From contig CAIRSA010000245.1 of NCBI GenBank assembly GCA_903881085.1, positions 1 through 52,317 on the forward strand: 52,317 nt of DNA, written 5' to 3'. The DNA comes from an uncultured Acidobacteriia bacterium (GTDB taxonomy: Bacteria; Acidobacteriota; Terriglobia; Bryobacterales; Bryobacteraceae). Both the position numbers and the translations under genes were made by a program. This document shows, one piece after another, positions 8,604-17,161 of this stretch (its first letter is position 1; every line of letters starts with the position of its first letter). A model generated the notes under the pieces. The model was not told the origin of the DNA and searched no databases. It saw only the letters and a list, made by a program, of their open reading frames with translations.

Positions 8604-9139
8604 TTCTCTCCGGCAATGTGCTGCGCCCGCGTCCACAGGTTCACCATTTCGAAGGGCAGGGGTACAGGCTTGGTGGTGTCATATTTTTCCGGTTGCCGGG
8701 CAGCAATCACTTGAATCGCCTTTTCTACTACCAGCGAGGGCAACGGAATCTTTTCGAAGTAGGCCTTCTCAATTTTGAAAGTGGCGCGCCCGTTCGCAAC
8801 AAAGAAGCGTATGTCCACCCACACGCTCCGCTTGCCGCTTAATACGGGGCGCAAAATCATTGGAATCGTGCCGGGCTTCCATTTCTCCACCGCATCGAAA
8901 TCAACCGTTGTGTAAGTAGAGACGTAATTACCCTCGAAGAACTTTGCCGTCAATGAATCGAGGCCAGGCCGCGGAGCCGTCTTCAATGACCACACAATGT
9001 GACGGTTGACATCGTTCTCAGTAAGATCGAATTGAGTGTGCCCCGCTTGCAACTGTTTGATCACGCCAAGCACCTTCACCGTCTCTGGCGGCTGCCCGTA
9101 ACAAATTGTTAGCAAAAGTAGGAATCTAAGGGACCACAC
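8600..9139 (-). CDS. Exported protein of unknown function
   Basis: 179 residues from GTG 9139; this start gives a signal peptide (MWSLRFLLLLTICYGQ), whereas the upstream extension of the frame runs through the palindromic repeats and is not protein-like. The mature part (IKQLQAGHTQFDLTENDVNRHI, then YTTVDFDAVEKW, then PLPSLVVEKAI) follows the pattern of lipid-binding TULIP/DUF2993-like proteins, but this is only a resemblance. It is coupled by ATGA to the acyl-CoA ligase, so a role connected with acyl groups or envelope lipids is possible. Confidence 0.65.
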   Translation of the reverse strand: MWSLRFLLLLTICYGQPPETVKVLGVIKQLQAGHTQFDLTENDVNRHIVWSLKTAPRPGLDSLTAKFFEGNYVSTYTTVDFDAVEKWKPGTIPMILRPVLSGKRSVWVDIRFFVANGRATFKIEKAYFEKIPLPSLVVEKAIQVIAARQPEKYDTTKPVPLPFEMVNLWTRAQHIAGEK

Positions 9140-9149
9140 AAAAATAACT

Positions 9150-9500
9150 TCACATTGACTGCGCGGGCCTACGTGCCTGCCGCGTCCAGACTCTTCGGGA
9201 CGCATGCCTGGCGTGCTCCAAAACGCGTCCCTATGAGTCGCGACGCGGCAGAGTGAGACTCCAATGTCGCTTACATTGGAGGTTTTGTGGCTCGCACACT
9301 CGTGTGTGCCGTCTCGACATTCGTGTCGAGACGTTTTCAATTGGGACGTCCTGGTCAAGCCAAGGCTCCTGTATTTCGAAGGGTTTCCGAACGCGTCGAG
9401 ACGAGTCTCGACGCGGCAGACACGAGTGTCCGCGCCACGAAGCGATCCCAGACATTCGCCAGGTTGCCTCCAATGTAAGTGACATTGGAGTGAGACTCTG
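9150..9500. repeat. Cluster of palindromic repeat modules
   Basis: The gap 9140-9559 holds no gene but at least five hairpins. 9259-9281 is a 9-bp stem CTCCAATGT/ACATTGGAG with a 5-base loop; 9468-9490 has the same stem in a copy running the opposite way. 9294-9309 is a 6-bp stem GCACAC/GTGTGC. 9311-9332 is GTCTCGACA/TGTCGAGAC with a TTCG loop. 9393-9414 is GCGTCGAGAC/GTCTCGACGC around GA. The word GACGCGGCAG occurs at 9242-9251 and 9410-9419 and inverted at 9177-9186. Two 23-base copies, 9161-9183 (inverted) and 9413-9435, share GCGGCAG and CCGCGC ends but differ in the inner ten bases. This looks like a mobile intergenic palindromic element family. Confidence 0.75.
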
Positions 9501-9559
9501 CGCCACGTCGATGGCTGCAAAGTTATTTTTGGGCGGTGCCTAAGGAGAGTCATCGTGAG

Positions 9560-10528
9560 CTATGCGTTTCTAGTGTGCCAGCGCCAGGCACTGCTCACGA
9601 CGGTGTCGATATCTGAATGTCGACACTCCCAGTTCAACACTCTCCTGGCAAGCCGCGGATCGGCAACCAGCTCCGGCGGATCGCCTTCGCGCCGCGGCGC
9701 CATCTCAGCGGACGACTTCCTGCCGGAACATTTTTCGATCGCATGAATGATTTCCAGAACGGACGAACCCTTGCCCGTGCCGAGATTCATGGCCAGGCTT
9801 TCTCCCCCGTCCATCAGGTATTGAACTGCTTTCAAATGCGCCGATGCCAGGTCCTTCACGTGAATGTAGTCGCGAACGGCGGTGCCGTCGGGCGTTGGAT
9901 AATCGGTTCCGAACACCTTCAACTCGGCTTTGCCAAGTACGCTGAGAATCGCCCGTGGAATCAGGTGCGGCTCGGGGTCGTGCTCCTCGCCCAGCTCGCC
10001 ATCCAGGTCCGCGCCCGATGCGTTGAAGTAGCGCAAAGCAACCCACTGCAAGCCTTCCGCAATGCCTGACGCGGCCAACAGCCTTTCCACCATCAGCTTC
10101 GATTCCCCATACGGACTGACAGGCAGCTGCGGGTGTGTCTCATCGATTGGAACCGTCTTTGCGTCCCCGTAGGTTGCGCAGGTCGACGAAAAGACAATCC
10201 GCCGCACTCCGGCACGATGCATGGCATTCACCAATTGCAACGTCTGCACGAAGTTGTTCTCAAAATACATGCGCGGGCTGTGAACGGATTCGCCAACGTA
10301 GGCAAACGCTGCGAAGTGGATCACCGCCTCGATCTTGTGTTCCACCAGCGCTTCGTACACCCGCTGTTCATCTCCGCAGCGTGCCTCAACCAAGGGTCCC
10401 CATTTCACATTGGAGCGATGCCCGCGGCTCAAATCATCGAGGACAACAGGGTTGTGGCCGGCCAGCGCCAGCTCTTTTACGGTATGACTGCCGATGTAGC
10501 CCGCGCCGCCGGTAACTAAAATGTTCAT
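9560..10528 (-). CDS. galE: UDP-glucose 4-epimerase
   Basis: 322 residues from ATG 10528 (MNILVTGGAGYIGSH); the frame runs further upstream without similarity. Extended SDR: NAD-binding GGAGYIGSH at the N-terminus, catalytic serine in SSTCATYG and YxxxK in YGESK near residues 140-144, NFNASGAD-type substrate motif (RYFNASGAD) near 170. It interconverts UDP-glucose and UDP-galactose (or the HexNAc forms). It lies downstream of the sugar aminotransferase on the same strand with a 155-base gap, forming part of the nucleotide-sugar group. Confidence 0.92.
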   Translation of the reverse strand: MNILVTGGAGYIGSHTVKELALAGHNPVVLDDLSRGHRSNVKWGPLVEARCGDEQRVYEALVEHKIEAVIHFAAFAYVGESVHSPRMYFENNFVQTLQLVNAMHRAGVRRIVFSSTCATYGDAKTVPIDETHPQLPVSPYGESKLMVERLLAASGIAEGLQWVALRYFNASGADLDGELGEEHDPEPHLIPRAILSVLGKAELKVFGTDYPTPDGTAVRDYIHVKDLASAHLKAVQYLMDGGESLAMNLGTGKGSSVLEIIHAIEKCSGRKSSAEMAPRREGDPPELVADPRLARRVLNWECRHSDIDTVVSSAWRWHTRNA

Positions 10529-10683
10529 TTGTCGGATTATGGCATATGCGGTTCGCAGCCAACAACCTTTGAGGAGCCCGCGCACAACAGACTCGCTTCG
10601 GCATTAGCAGCCATTGGCAGAAGTCCGTCAGGCGGCTTCGCGCGCGTGATTTCGGCTTTGGGCCTTCTGCCACGGCGAGTGCG

Positions 10684-11799
10684 CTACACGGAATCCCATT
10701 GATTGCAGGCCGCCATCACTTGCCTTGCCTCTTCGTCGTGGAGGTAAGGATGGATAGGCAGGCTGAGTTCCGAGGCACAAAACTCGCGTGCCCGGGTGCA
10801 GCGCGAACTGGCTTGGCGAACTCTATCTGGAATGGCTTGCTGTTCCACCAGTGCTTGGGGGTAATGCTCTCCCACCAGGATGCCTTTGCTTTTGAAGTAG
10901 GCGATGGCTTCGGCCTTTCTTCCCGGATCGACGAGCACCGGGAACAAGTGCCAACAGGAATCCGAGCCTTCCGGCGCCCCGACCGGCCGTAGCGAGGTGG
11001 AACGGATTCCGTCCAAATACATTCCAGCGATTTTCCGCCGCGTTTTCAGCCAGCCAGACAAACGCGGCAGGAAAGCAGAATCGAGAATCGCCGCCTGCAA
11101 TTCGTCCAGCCGGCTGTTATACCCAATGACATCGTGAACGTATTTTGCACTTTGGCCGTAATCGCGCAGTTGTCGGATCCGGGCAGCATCTTCGGCCTTG
11201 CAGTTGAGTACAGCGCCGCCATCGCCCATCGCTCCAAGATTCTTGGTGGGGTAAAAGCTGGTGGCCGCAAACTGCCCTACGGAACCGGCCGGCCTGCCGC
11301 GCCAGTATGCGCCAATCGATTGCGCACAATCTTCCACCACGCCAAGTTGAAAGCGTTCGCGAAAGGCGGCCAGCTTGTCCAGGTCAAGGCAATGTCCGAA
11401 CAGATGCACCGGCACGAAATAGCGGATTTCCGGGCGGCTGGTGAGGATCGCTTCGCATTCGTCCAGGTCAATCAACCCAAACCGGTCACAGTCGGCAAAA
11501 ACGGGTGTAGCGCCGGTCTTCAGAATCGCCAGGGGCGTGGCGAAGGCTGAGATGGGGCTGGTGAGAACGAAATCGCCGGCGCCGCAGCCCAGGGCCCTCA
11601 GCGACAGTTCCAAGGCGTCAAGTCCGTTGCCCACGCCGACGGCATATGGCAACTTCCAATAAGCGGCCAGAGACTGCTCAAAACGGCGAACCGACTCCCC
11701 AAGAATGTACCATCCGCTGCTTCCGACCTGTTCCACGGCGCGAAGGACTTCCGGACCGGTGTCCGCCCACTGCCGCTTAAAATCGTTCAGCCCGATCAC
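10684..11799 (-). CDS. DegT/DnrJ/EryC1/StrS sugar aminotransferase (FdtB/QdtB-like)
   Basis: 371 residues from GTG 11799, which overlaps the upstream gene's stop (GTGA). PLP-dependent fold type I: the N-terminal substrate and cofactor region has GVGNGLDALEL, the PLP aspartate lies in VVEDCAQSIGA, and the Schiff-base lysine is K186 in SFYPTKNLGAMGDGG. Such enzymes transfer an amino group from glutamate to a keto-sugar nucleotide. Translational coupling to a 3,4-ketoisomerase domain points to dTDP-3-keto-6-deoxyhexose as substrate, giving dTDP-3-amino-3,6-dideoxyhexose. Galacto versus gluco configuration (Fuc3N or Qui3N) cannot be told by eye. Confidence 0.88.
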   Translation of the reverse strand: MIGLNDFKRQWADTGPEVLRAVEQVGSSGWYILGESVRRFEQSLAAYWKLPYAVGVGNGLDALELSLRALGCGAGDFVLTSPISAFATPLAILKTGATPVFADCDRFGLIDLDECEAILTSRPEIRYFVPVHLFGHCLDLDKLAAFRERFQLGVVEDCAQSIGAYWRGRPAGSVGQFAATSFYPTKNLGAMGDGGAVLNCKAEDAARIRQLRDYGQSAKYVHDVIGYNSRLDELQAAILDSAFLPRLSGWLKTRRKIAGMYLDGIRSTSLRPVGAPEGSDSCWHLFPVLVDPGRKAEAIAYFKSKGILVGEHYPQALVEQQAIPDRVRQASSRCTRAREFCASELSLPIHPYLHDEEARQVMAACNQWDSV

Positions 11800-12779
11800 G
11801 CATGCTTCCCGATTAAGCTGAGGAACTCGTCGTATTCCCGGATGTAATCGCCGGGGTCGTAAACGTCAGAGGCGAGCACCAGCAAAACTGCGTCCTGCGT
11901 GTGCTTGTACTGCACGCTCCAAGTAAGCGGCGCCAGGTGCAAGCCCTGCGATGGCGTATCGAGCCAGAATTCCCGGCGGTTGCTGCCATCGTCGGCCAGC
12001 ACGCAGCATGAGCCATGAACACAGATGAGAAACTGGTGCTGCTTGCGGTGCGCATGTTCGCCGCGGATCTCGCTGGAGGGAACATCGTACACCATGAAAA
12101 ATCGCTTGATCGGAAACGGAATGCCCGTCTCCACTTCCGTGAACGTGAGTGCACCGCGCATGTCGTCCACACGCGGTGCCACATGCAGAGTCACGCCCTT
12201 CACCTCTGTCGCTGCACTGCCCGCCGCGACGATTTGCATGGGCAGGTCCTTCAGATTCGCGGGCACGCCGACGTAGCCTGTAATGCGTGCCGGGTTGCCG
12301 GCAACCACGGCGTCGGGCGGCACGTTTTGCGTAACCACGGCGCCGGCCTCGATCCACGCCCGCTCACCGATGGTGATGCCAGGCAGGATTGCGGCATTTG
12401 CTCCAATGGATGCGCCTCGTTTCACCACCGTAAGCGGCACCTCCGTTGATGCCGCACCATGACTCCTGCGCGCAAAAGTCCGGTTGGAAAAGGTTGCGTT
12501 TGCGCCAACCATGACGTCGTTGTCAATGCGCACGCCGTCGCACACCTGCACGCCGCATTTGATGGTGACGCGGTCCCCAACCACGACGTCGTTTTCAATC
12601 AGCGTATGGTCCGAAAGAATGCAGTCGCGCCCGATTCTCGCGCCTGGAAGCACGTGCGCAAATGCCCAGATGCGCGTTCCTTCGCCGATGGCGCCGGTCT
12701 CTACGACCGCCATTTCGTGTTTGAAAATCTGTCCTGCCAATGTCACTCCATCATATCGTGGAAGCACCACATCGGCCAT
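11796..12779 (-). CDS. Bifunctional sugar N-acyltransferase / dTDP-sugar 3,4-ketoisomerase (WxcM/FdtD-like)
   Basis: 327 residues. Residues about 20-170 are a left-handed beta-helix of hexapeptide repeats (IGEGTRIWAFAHVLPGARIG, then the terminal AIGANAAILPGITIGERAWI), typical of sugar N-acyltransferases. Residues about 190-325 form a cupin with RGEHAHRKQHQFL, the signature of FdtA/WxcM 3,4-ketoisomerases, whose two histidines act as acid and base on dTDP-4-keto-6-deoxyglucose. This order (acyltransferase first) is known in Xanthomonas WxcM and Shewanella FdtD. With the adjacent aminotransferase it gives isomerisation, amination and acylation in one coupled pair. The dTDP substrate could come from RmlA/RmlB at 42-44 kb. 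Start ATG 12779 has a GAGAAG ribosome site. Confidence 0.88.
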   Translation of the reverse strand: MADVVLPRYDGVTLAGQIFKHEMAVVETGAIGEGTRIWAFAHVLPGARIGRDCILSDHTLIENDVVVGDRVTIKCGVQVCDGVRIDNDVMVGANATFSNRTFARRSHGAASTEVPLTVVKRGASIGANAAILPGITIGERAWIEAGAVVTQNVPPDAVVAGNPARITGYVGVPANLKDLPMQIVAAGSAATEVKGVTLHVAPRVDDMRGALTFTEVETGIPFPIKRFFMVYDVPSSEIRGEHAHRKQHQFLICVHGSCCVLADDGSNRREFWLDTPSQGLHLAPLTWSVQYKHTQDAVLLVLASDVYDPGDYIREYDEFLSLIGKHA

Positions 12780-12823
12780 CCATTTCTTCTCATCTGGCCA
12801 AAGCGTTACAATTGATTCAGCAT

Positions 12824-13060
12824 ATGGAAGTTCAACAAAGAATTAAGGCTGTGATTCTGAGCGTGGCCACCAAAGATGCCGCGGTTATCGCCGTAGACGA
12901 ACAGCTTTTCGAAACAGGCGTTCTGGATTCCTTTGGGTTACCCGATTTGGTTGCGGGTCTGGAAAAGGAGTTCGGTGTGAGAATCCCCGATAGCGATCTG
13001 CGGCCGAAGAATTTCACCTCCATCGGGCAGATCGAACAGTATCTGGCGTCCAGGAAATAG
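12824..13060 (+). CDS. Acyl carrier protein-like
   Basis: 78 residues from ATG 12824. The phosphopantetheine site is S36 in ETGVLDSFGLPDLV, with a following helix (LVAGLEKEFGVRIPDSDL) as in acyl carrier proteins. No ketosynthase or other fatty-acid synthesis gene is nearby, so it is unlikely to be the housekeeping AcpP. It is divergent from the ketoisomerase/acyltransferase gene (44 bases apart), and could carry the acyl group for a sugar modification. It is followed by the VanZ-like gene on the same strand. Confidence 0.83.
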   Translation: MEVQQRIKAVILSVATKDAAVIAVDEQLFETGVLDSFGLPDLVAGLEKEFGVRIPDSDLRPKNFTSIGQIEQYLASRK

Positions 13061-13094
13061 CCGCCGTCGCGCAGCCAATTCGCCCCAAGGTTGT

Positions 13095-14303
13095 ATGCCA
13101 CACTCCAACGGATTATTCCGTAGTGATCCTGTCCCGCGCCTGTTGGTTCTGGTTCTGTGCCTGATCGCTTATGGCTCCCTCTATCCTGGCGATTTCCAAA
13201 TCCAGGGCAAGACTCTGGCACAGGCAGTGTCGCAGTTTGTCCATTCCTGGCCGGACGGTAAGAGTTCGATCATCACGCTGGATTTTGTCCTGAATGTATT
13301 GATCTACATCCCGGTAGGGTTTCTTGGGTCTCTTTCGCTGATACGCTGTTCACCCCTTGTCCGAAGCGTTGGACCGGTGCTGCTGGCGGCAAGCCTTTCC
13401 GCGTCGATGGAGATACTGCAAGCCTTTCTGCCGACGCGCTTTACCAGCCTGCTCGACTTTGCTTCCAACACCCTCGGCACCCTAGCAGGAGTGGCTGCCG
13501 CCTGGTTTGTGCACGATTGGCTGGAACGGCTTCTGCCGGTCTGCGCCGCCCGTCTATCCGCACAACCTGGAACTGCGATGCTACTGGCGTTTTGGATCGC
13601 CTCACAGTGGATACCGCTCATGCCCTACATTGGGCTATACAAGCTCCGTATGAGATGGCTCTATCTCATCCATGTTGATTGGCAGCGCTTTCCGTGGGAG
13701 CTGCTTTCGGCGGCATCGGCATGGATTGCGGCAATTCATCTGTTCGAGGAGATTGCGCCGGAGGTTGCCCGATGGCCGCTTTGTTTGCCTGCGTTGGTTC
13801 TGCCCATCCGTTTCATCATCCTCAATCAGCAGCCCTCGGCAGGCGATGTGGCGGGGGCAGTCGCTGCAGCGCTTCTTGCCTGGTTGCTACCACGGGAACG
13901 GTTCTCTAGAAGTGCTTCCATAGGGTCGTTTCTGCTGATCGCGATCCTGGTTGGCGGTCTCGCCCCGCTACATTACGTGGCGACTCCAAAGCTATTTGGA
14001 TGGATTCCGCTCGGTGCTTCACTGGAAAGTTCCAGCTTGATTGGGGCTCTCAATGTTCTGCTCGCCAAGGCCTTTCGATACGGAGCGGTAGTGTGGGTGC
14101 TTCGGCAGTGTGGCGTTCGTCTGCTTCCAGGCAGCGTGGCGGTTGCCGTCCTGCTGGGCGCCATCGAATGGGCACAGCGGTATCTGCCGGGCAGGACTCC
14201 GGAAATTACGGATCCGTTGTTGTGCCTGTCGATCGCGATGATTCTAGGAATGATCGAGCCGACGCTGCCCCCGGCGCACAACGACGACCGTCCCGCCAAA
14301 TAA
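13095..14303 (+). CDS. VanZ-like family membrane protein
   Basis: 402 residues, about ten hydrophobic segments spread over its whole length. The VanZ-like part is near residues 15-140: an N-terminal helix ending in YGSLYPGDF, then DFVLNVLIYIPVGFLG and SMEILQAFLPTRFTSLLDFASNTLGTL. The second half repeats a looser version of the pattern (GSVAVAVLLGAIEWAQRYLPG, TPEITDPLLC), suggesting an internal duplication. VanZ homologues are known from glycopeptide resistance and from polysaccharide gene clusters; the biochemical role is unclear. It lies 34 bases after the ACP gene and ends at the terminator shared with the convergent flagellin gene. Confidence 0.85.
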   Translation: MPHSNGLFRSDPVPRLLVLVLCLIAYGSLYPGDFQIQGKTLAQAVSQFVHSWPDGKSSIITLDFVLNVLIYIPVGFLGSLSLIRCSPLVRSVGPVLLAASLSASMEILQAFLPTRFTSLLDFASNTLGTLAGVAAAWFVHDWLERLLPVCAARLSAQPGTAMLLAFWIASQWIPLMPYIGLYKLRMRWLYLIHVDWQRFPWELLSAASAWIAAIHLFEEIAPEVARWPLCLPALVLPIRFIILNQQPSAGDVAGAVAAALLAWLLPRERFSRSASIGSFLLIAILVGGLAPLHYVATPKLFGWIPLGASLESSSLIGALNVLLAKAFRYGAVVWVLRQCGVRLLPGSVAVAVLLGAIEWAQRYLPGRTPEITDPLLCLSIAMILGMIEPTLPPAHNDDRPAK

Positions 14304-14337
14304 AAAAACCGGCCGTAGGAATGATTCCCGCGGCCGG
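14302..14337 (-). terminator. Rho-independent terminator of flagellin gene 1
   Basis: On the minus strand a CCGGCCG/CGGCCGG stem (14331-14337 with 14309-14315) is followed by seven Ts (14308-14302). It lies 41 bases after the flagellin stop and overlaps the end of the convergent VanZ-like gene. The downstream flagellin gene has a near-copy at 17616-17652. Confidence 0.85.
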
Positions 14338-14377
14338 AAAATGCGCGATGGGGCTTGCGCTACAGGAGCGATGAGAA

Positions 14378-16795
14378 TTAACCGCGCAGCAAGGTCAGTA
14401 CCTGTTGGGGCGCCGAGTTGGCTTGCGCCAGGGCGGCGATACCTGCCTGTTGCAGGATCTGCGCCTTGGTGAGGTTGGCGGCTTCCGAGGCCAGATCGGC
14501 ATCGCGGATGCGCGATTCGGCTGCGGAAAGGTTGGTCAACTGCGTGGACGCCAGGTTGACGGCGTAGTTGAACTGGTTTTGGCCCTTACCGACGACGGCT
14601 TGTGCGTTGCCGAGATTGGCAACGGCCTGGGAGATCGCCGAGACCGCATTCTGGGCGCCGCTTTGCGTGGAGATGTCGGCGGTGGCGCCTCCTGCCAGAG
14701 CGGTTGTCGTTTGCACTGTGCCTTGATTCCCAAGTCCGGTGCCGGCCCCGGTAGTGCCGATTCCAACCTGGAAACTTGCATTCGAGCTGATAAAGCGGAT
14801 CTTTGCCGTCCCGCTATCCAGCTCCTTCACCGCTACAATCTTCTGCAAAGATGCGACGTTGGATTGCTGCAGCTTGGTGTTGATTGCGTCAATCGCGTCG
14901 TCTATGGAACGGCCAGTCTTGGAAGTGCTGTTGTTCGCCAGCACGATCGAGGCGGATTGCTGTGCGCCGGTTACGTCGGTGGTGCTGAGGTTGATGGTTT
15001 GGGAATCGGCGCCAGTAAGAATGCTGTTGAAGGCGATCAGCGAAGTGGAGGCTGCACCGCCGGAGTTGATGGTTGAGGTTGCCGGGTTTCCACTATTGGT
15101 GTTGGCCGCGTATGCGCTTGCCGCCGCCGAAGAGCCAAAGCCCAGGTCAACCGTCCCGGTGTTTGCCGTCAGGTCGAACCGGAAATTGCTGTTGTTGGCC
15201 GAACTGATCTGGATCTGCGTGCCGCCTCCGACCACTGTCGCCTGCAGTCCGGCATGCTGCAACGTTGAGTTGGCACTGAATGCAGCGTTGAATGCCGCCG
15301 CCGTCGTGGTCGCAGTGGAGTTCGTGTCGTTGGTTATGGTGAAGGAACTGGTGGCCGCTCCGCCGCCAAGCGAGAAGACGAAGTTGTTTGTGCCTGCCAC
15401 GTTGAAGGCGCCAGCGCTGCCGGTTACGGCGCTGTAATCAAACGACGTACCGCCGGCAGTCGACAATTGAAACTTGCCCAGCCCCAGAATGCCCTGCGTG
15501 GTCGCGCCGCCAGTGTCGCCGGCCGCCTGGACTTCAAACTTCTCACCGCGTTTGGAACTGAACTGAAGTGGCGAGCCAATGGCGCCAGCCGTCAGTGAAA
15601 TGCCCGCCGCCTGCAGCTGTGCGTTGTTGGCAACCAGGCTGGTGAGCGAAGTGAGTGCCGCATCCACGGTAGAACCTCCAGCTCCAGCGCTGAGTGTAAG
15701 ATCAATGGCGGAAGACAGACTGCCACCCTGCACGCGCACAATAATATTACTGTTGGCCGCAAATACCGTGCCCGTAGAAGCCACGTTGTCGCCGCCGGTA
15801 ACTGTAAAGTTCAAGTCCGTCCCAGTTGCCCCAGCCGAAAAATTCCCCAATAGTGCGTTCGACACGCGATCGCCCGCCGAGACCTGAAATGCATTGGTGG
15901 AGCTGGTGAAAGCCAATCGCTGTTTGCCGGTTGCCGAGTCGGTCACAATCGAGGCCTGAACATTCGCATTTTTGAATGCAGTGGCTGCACTCGATGAGCC
16001 GTTACCGGCATTGGAAATGGCACTGTTTACCGCCGCCACCAGCGTTCCCGTGTCCGTAACTCCAGAAAGGTTCACCGAAACCTTAACCCGATTGGCATCG
16101 GAAAAGCCGGCTCCACGGAAATAAAAGTCGGTGAAGCCAGGCGTCGCTTCAGAGCCGGTGTTGGTGCCTACTCCTAAAATGTTCGACACGCTGGTGGCGC
16201 TGGACGTGCCGATGTCGGTGCTTCCAGCCGTACCGCCGGCGACCTGCAAGCCCTTCAAGCCCAGACTCTTGGAGTCTACCGTGGAGGTGCTCAAATCAAC
16301 CGAAACGCTGCCATTTGCGCCCGCGTCAATGCCATTGTTTGCGCGGCCGCCACCAATAAATACAGACAGCGATTTGGCGAATGCACCCCCCTGGTCCAAG
16401 CCGATGGCCTGGGCCTGGCGGTCAATTTCACTCAATACGCTCTGGAATTCCGAATTCAGCGTAGTGCGCGTCGAAGTGCCCGTCAAAGTCCCCGATGCCG
16501 ACTGCGCCGCCAAAGTCCTGGCACGGTCAAGTAGTTGGGAAATGTTGTTTACGCCGCCATCGATGGTTTGAAGTGTGGACAATCCATCGTTGGCGTTGCG
16601 AATACCTTGGGCCAGTACCGCCGAATCGCTGCGGTAGCCGTTGGCAATTGCCAAGCCTGCCGCGTCGTCACCGGAACTGACAATGCGTAAACCGCTGGTT
16701 ACCCGGTTGATTGTCTTTTGTTGAAAGTCTGAAGTCGTTCGCAGATAGTTCTGCGCTTGCAGACTCGCAATATTTGTATTAATACTGTAAGCCAT
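14378..16795 (-). CDS. fliC: Flagellin, large form, copy 1
   Basis: 805 residues, much longer than the common 270-500. The N-terminal D0/D1 region (MAYSINTNIASLQAQNYL to about 165; SGLRIVSSGDDAAGLAIANG) and the C-terminal D1/D0 region (about 715-805; SRIRDADLASEAANLTKAQI, ending VLTLLRG) are canonical and pack in the filament core. The central ~550 residues are rich in Ser, Thr, Ala, Gly and Asn, with flagellin-IN-type segments, and would form a large surface domain; many Ser/Thr residues are potential O-glycosylation sites. The start ATG has the ribosome site AGGAGAAG. It has its own FliA-type promoter (16870-16896) and terminator, so it is monocistronic. Copy 2 at 17692-20109 has exactly the same length. 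Confidence 0.95.
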   Translation of the reverse strand: MAYSINTNIASLQAQNYLRTTSDFQQKTINRVTSGLRIVSSGDDAAGLAIANGYRSDSAVLAQGIRNANDGLSTLQTIDGGVNNISQLLDRARTLAAQSASGTLTGTSTRTTLNSEFQSVLSEIDRQAQAIGLDQGGAFAKSLSVFIGGGRANNGIDAGANGSVSVDLSTSTVDSKSLGLKGLQVAGGTAGSTDIGTSSATSVSNILGVGTNTGSEATPGFTDFYFRGAGFSDANRVKVSVNLSGVTDTGTLVAAVNSAISNAGNGSSSAATAFKNANVQASIVTDSATGKQRLAFTSSTNAFQVSAGDRVSNALLGNFSAGATGTDLNFTVTGGDNVASTGTVFAANSNIIVRVQGGSLSSAIDLTLSAGAGGSTVDAALTSLTSLVANNAQLQAAGISLTAGAIGSPLQFSSKRGEKFEVQAAGDTGGATTQGILGLGKFQLSTAGGTSFDYSAVTGSAGAFNVAGTNNFVFSLGGGAATSSFTITNDTNSTATTTAAAFNAAFSANSTLQHAGLQATVVGGGTQIQISSANNSNFRFDLTANTGTVDLGFGSSAAASAYAANTNSGNPATSTINSGGAASTSLIAFNSILTGADSQTINLSTTDVTGAQQSASIVLANNSTSKTGRSIDDAIDAINTKLQQSNVASLQKIVAVKELDSGTAKIRFISSNASFQVGIGTTGAGTGLGNQGTVQTTTALAGGATADISTQSGAQNAVSAISQAVANLGNAQAVVGKGQNQFNYAVNLASTQLTNLSAAESRIRDADLASEAANLTKAQILQQAGIAALAQANSAPQQVLTLLRG

Positions 16796-16845
16796 AGTCT
16801 TCTCCTGGAATGCACTTCACCGGAAGTCTTTCCCGGTTGCATTGT

Positions 16846-16860
16846 CCAACTTTTTGGGTT
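16846..16860 (-). promoter_or_regulatory. GGA-containing hairpin in flagellin 1 leader (possible CsrA site)
   Basis: The transcript would read GTTGGACAATGCAAC, a 4-bp stem with a GGA at the loop edge. A second GGA sits in the ribosome site AGGAGAAG just before the start codon. Paired GGA sites of this kind are bound by CsrA. The csrA gene lies about 3.5 kb away. Functional status is inferred. Confidence 0.35.
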
Positions 16861-16869
16861 TCATGCGCC

Positions 16870-16896
16870 TTATCGGAGACGAGTGTGCTAACTATG
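16870..16896 (-). promoter_or_regulatory. FliA (sigma-28) type promoter of flagellin 1
   Basis: Minus strand reads CATAGTTA, 11 bases, then TCCGATAA, against the consensus TAAAGTTT-N11-GCCGATAA (5 of 8 and 7 of 8). The same CATAG...TCTCCGATAAG arrangement with identical spacing occurs before flagellin 2. The -10 element ends about 75 bases before the start codon. Confidence 0.7.
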
Positions 16897-17022
16897 GAAA
16901 AAAGTTTACTTACGCCCCTGGGTTACTCATAACTTAAAAGCAGTAGTTACAAATACTAGCGAGGTCTTCGACCTCAAACCGACAAGGTATATCTCGCGGA
17001 GTGTGGGAGATTGGATAGGGTT

Positions 17023-17161
17023 TTCTTTGCGGCTCGGCGGCTTTGCGTGAGATCCGTACGAATCCCGATAGGCGAGCGTCTCGCGCCCACCCTCTGTAAT
17101 CGGCATGACGGTCACGCCAAGGCGAAACAAATCTCATGCAGAGACGCCGAGCCGCAAAGAA
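17023..17161. repeat. Inverted-repeat element between the flagellin genes
   Basis: 17023-17053 and 17131-17161 are inverted 31-base arms differing at only three positions; the conserved part is TTCTTTGCGGCTCGGCG. They enclose 77 bases with no coding signal. This looks like a small non-autonomous mobile element or a long RNA hairpin. The remainder of the 896-base gap 16796-17691 has no gene: it holds the flagellin 1 promoter, this element, the REP-like copy at 17351-17410 and the flagellin 2 terminator; 17162-17350 and 17411-17615 show nothing I recognise. Confidence 0.65.

Noticed and set aside
9150..9500. CRISPR array
   Set aside because: Repeats are palindromic, unevenly spaced and in both orientations; no spacers of constant size and no cas gene.
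9140..9553. N-terminal extension of the exported protein at 8600-9139
   Set aside because: The extension translates the palindromic repeats and would bury the signal peptide.
14405..15437. Long plus-strand frames opposite flagellin 1
   Set aside because: Antisense shadows of a Ser/Thr/Ala-rich gene; no start signal or protein-like composition.
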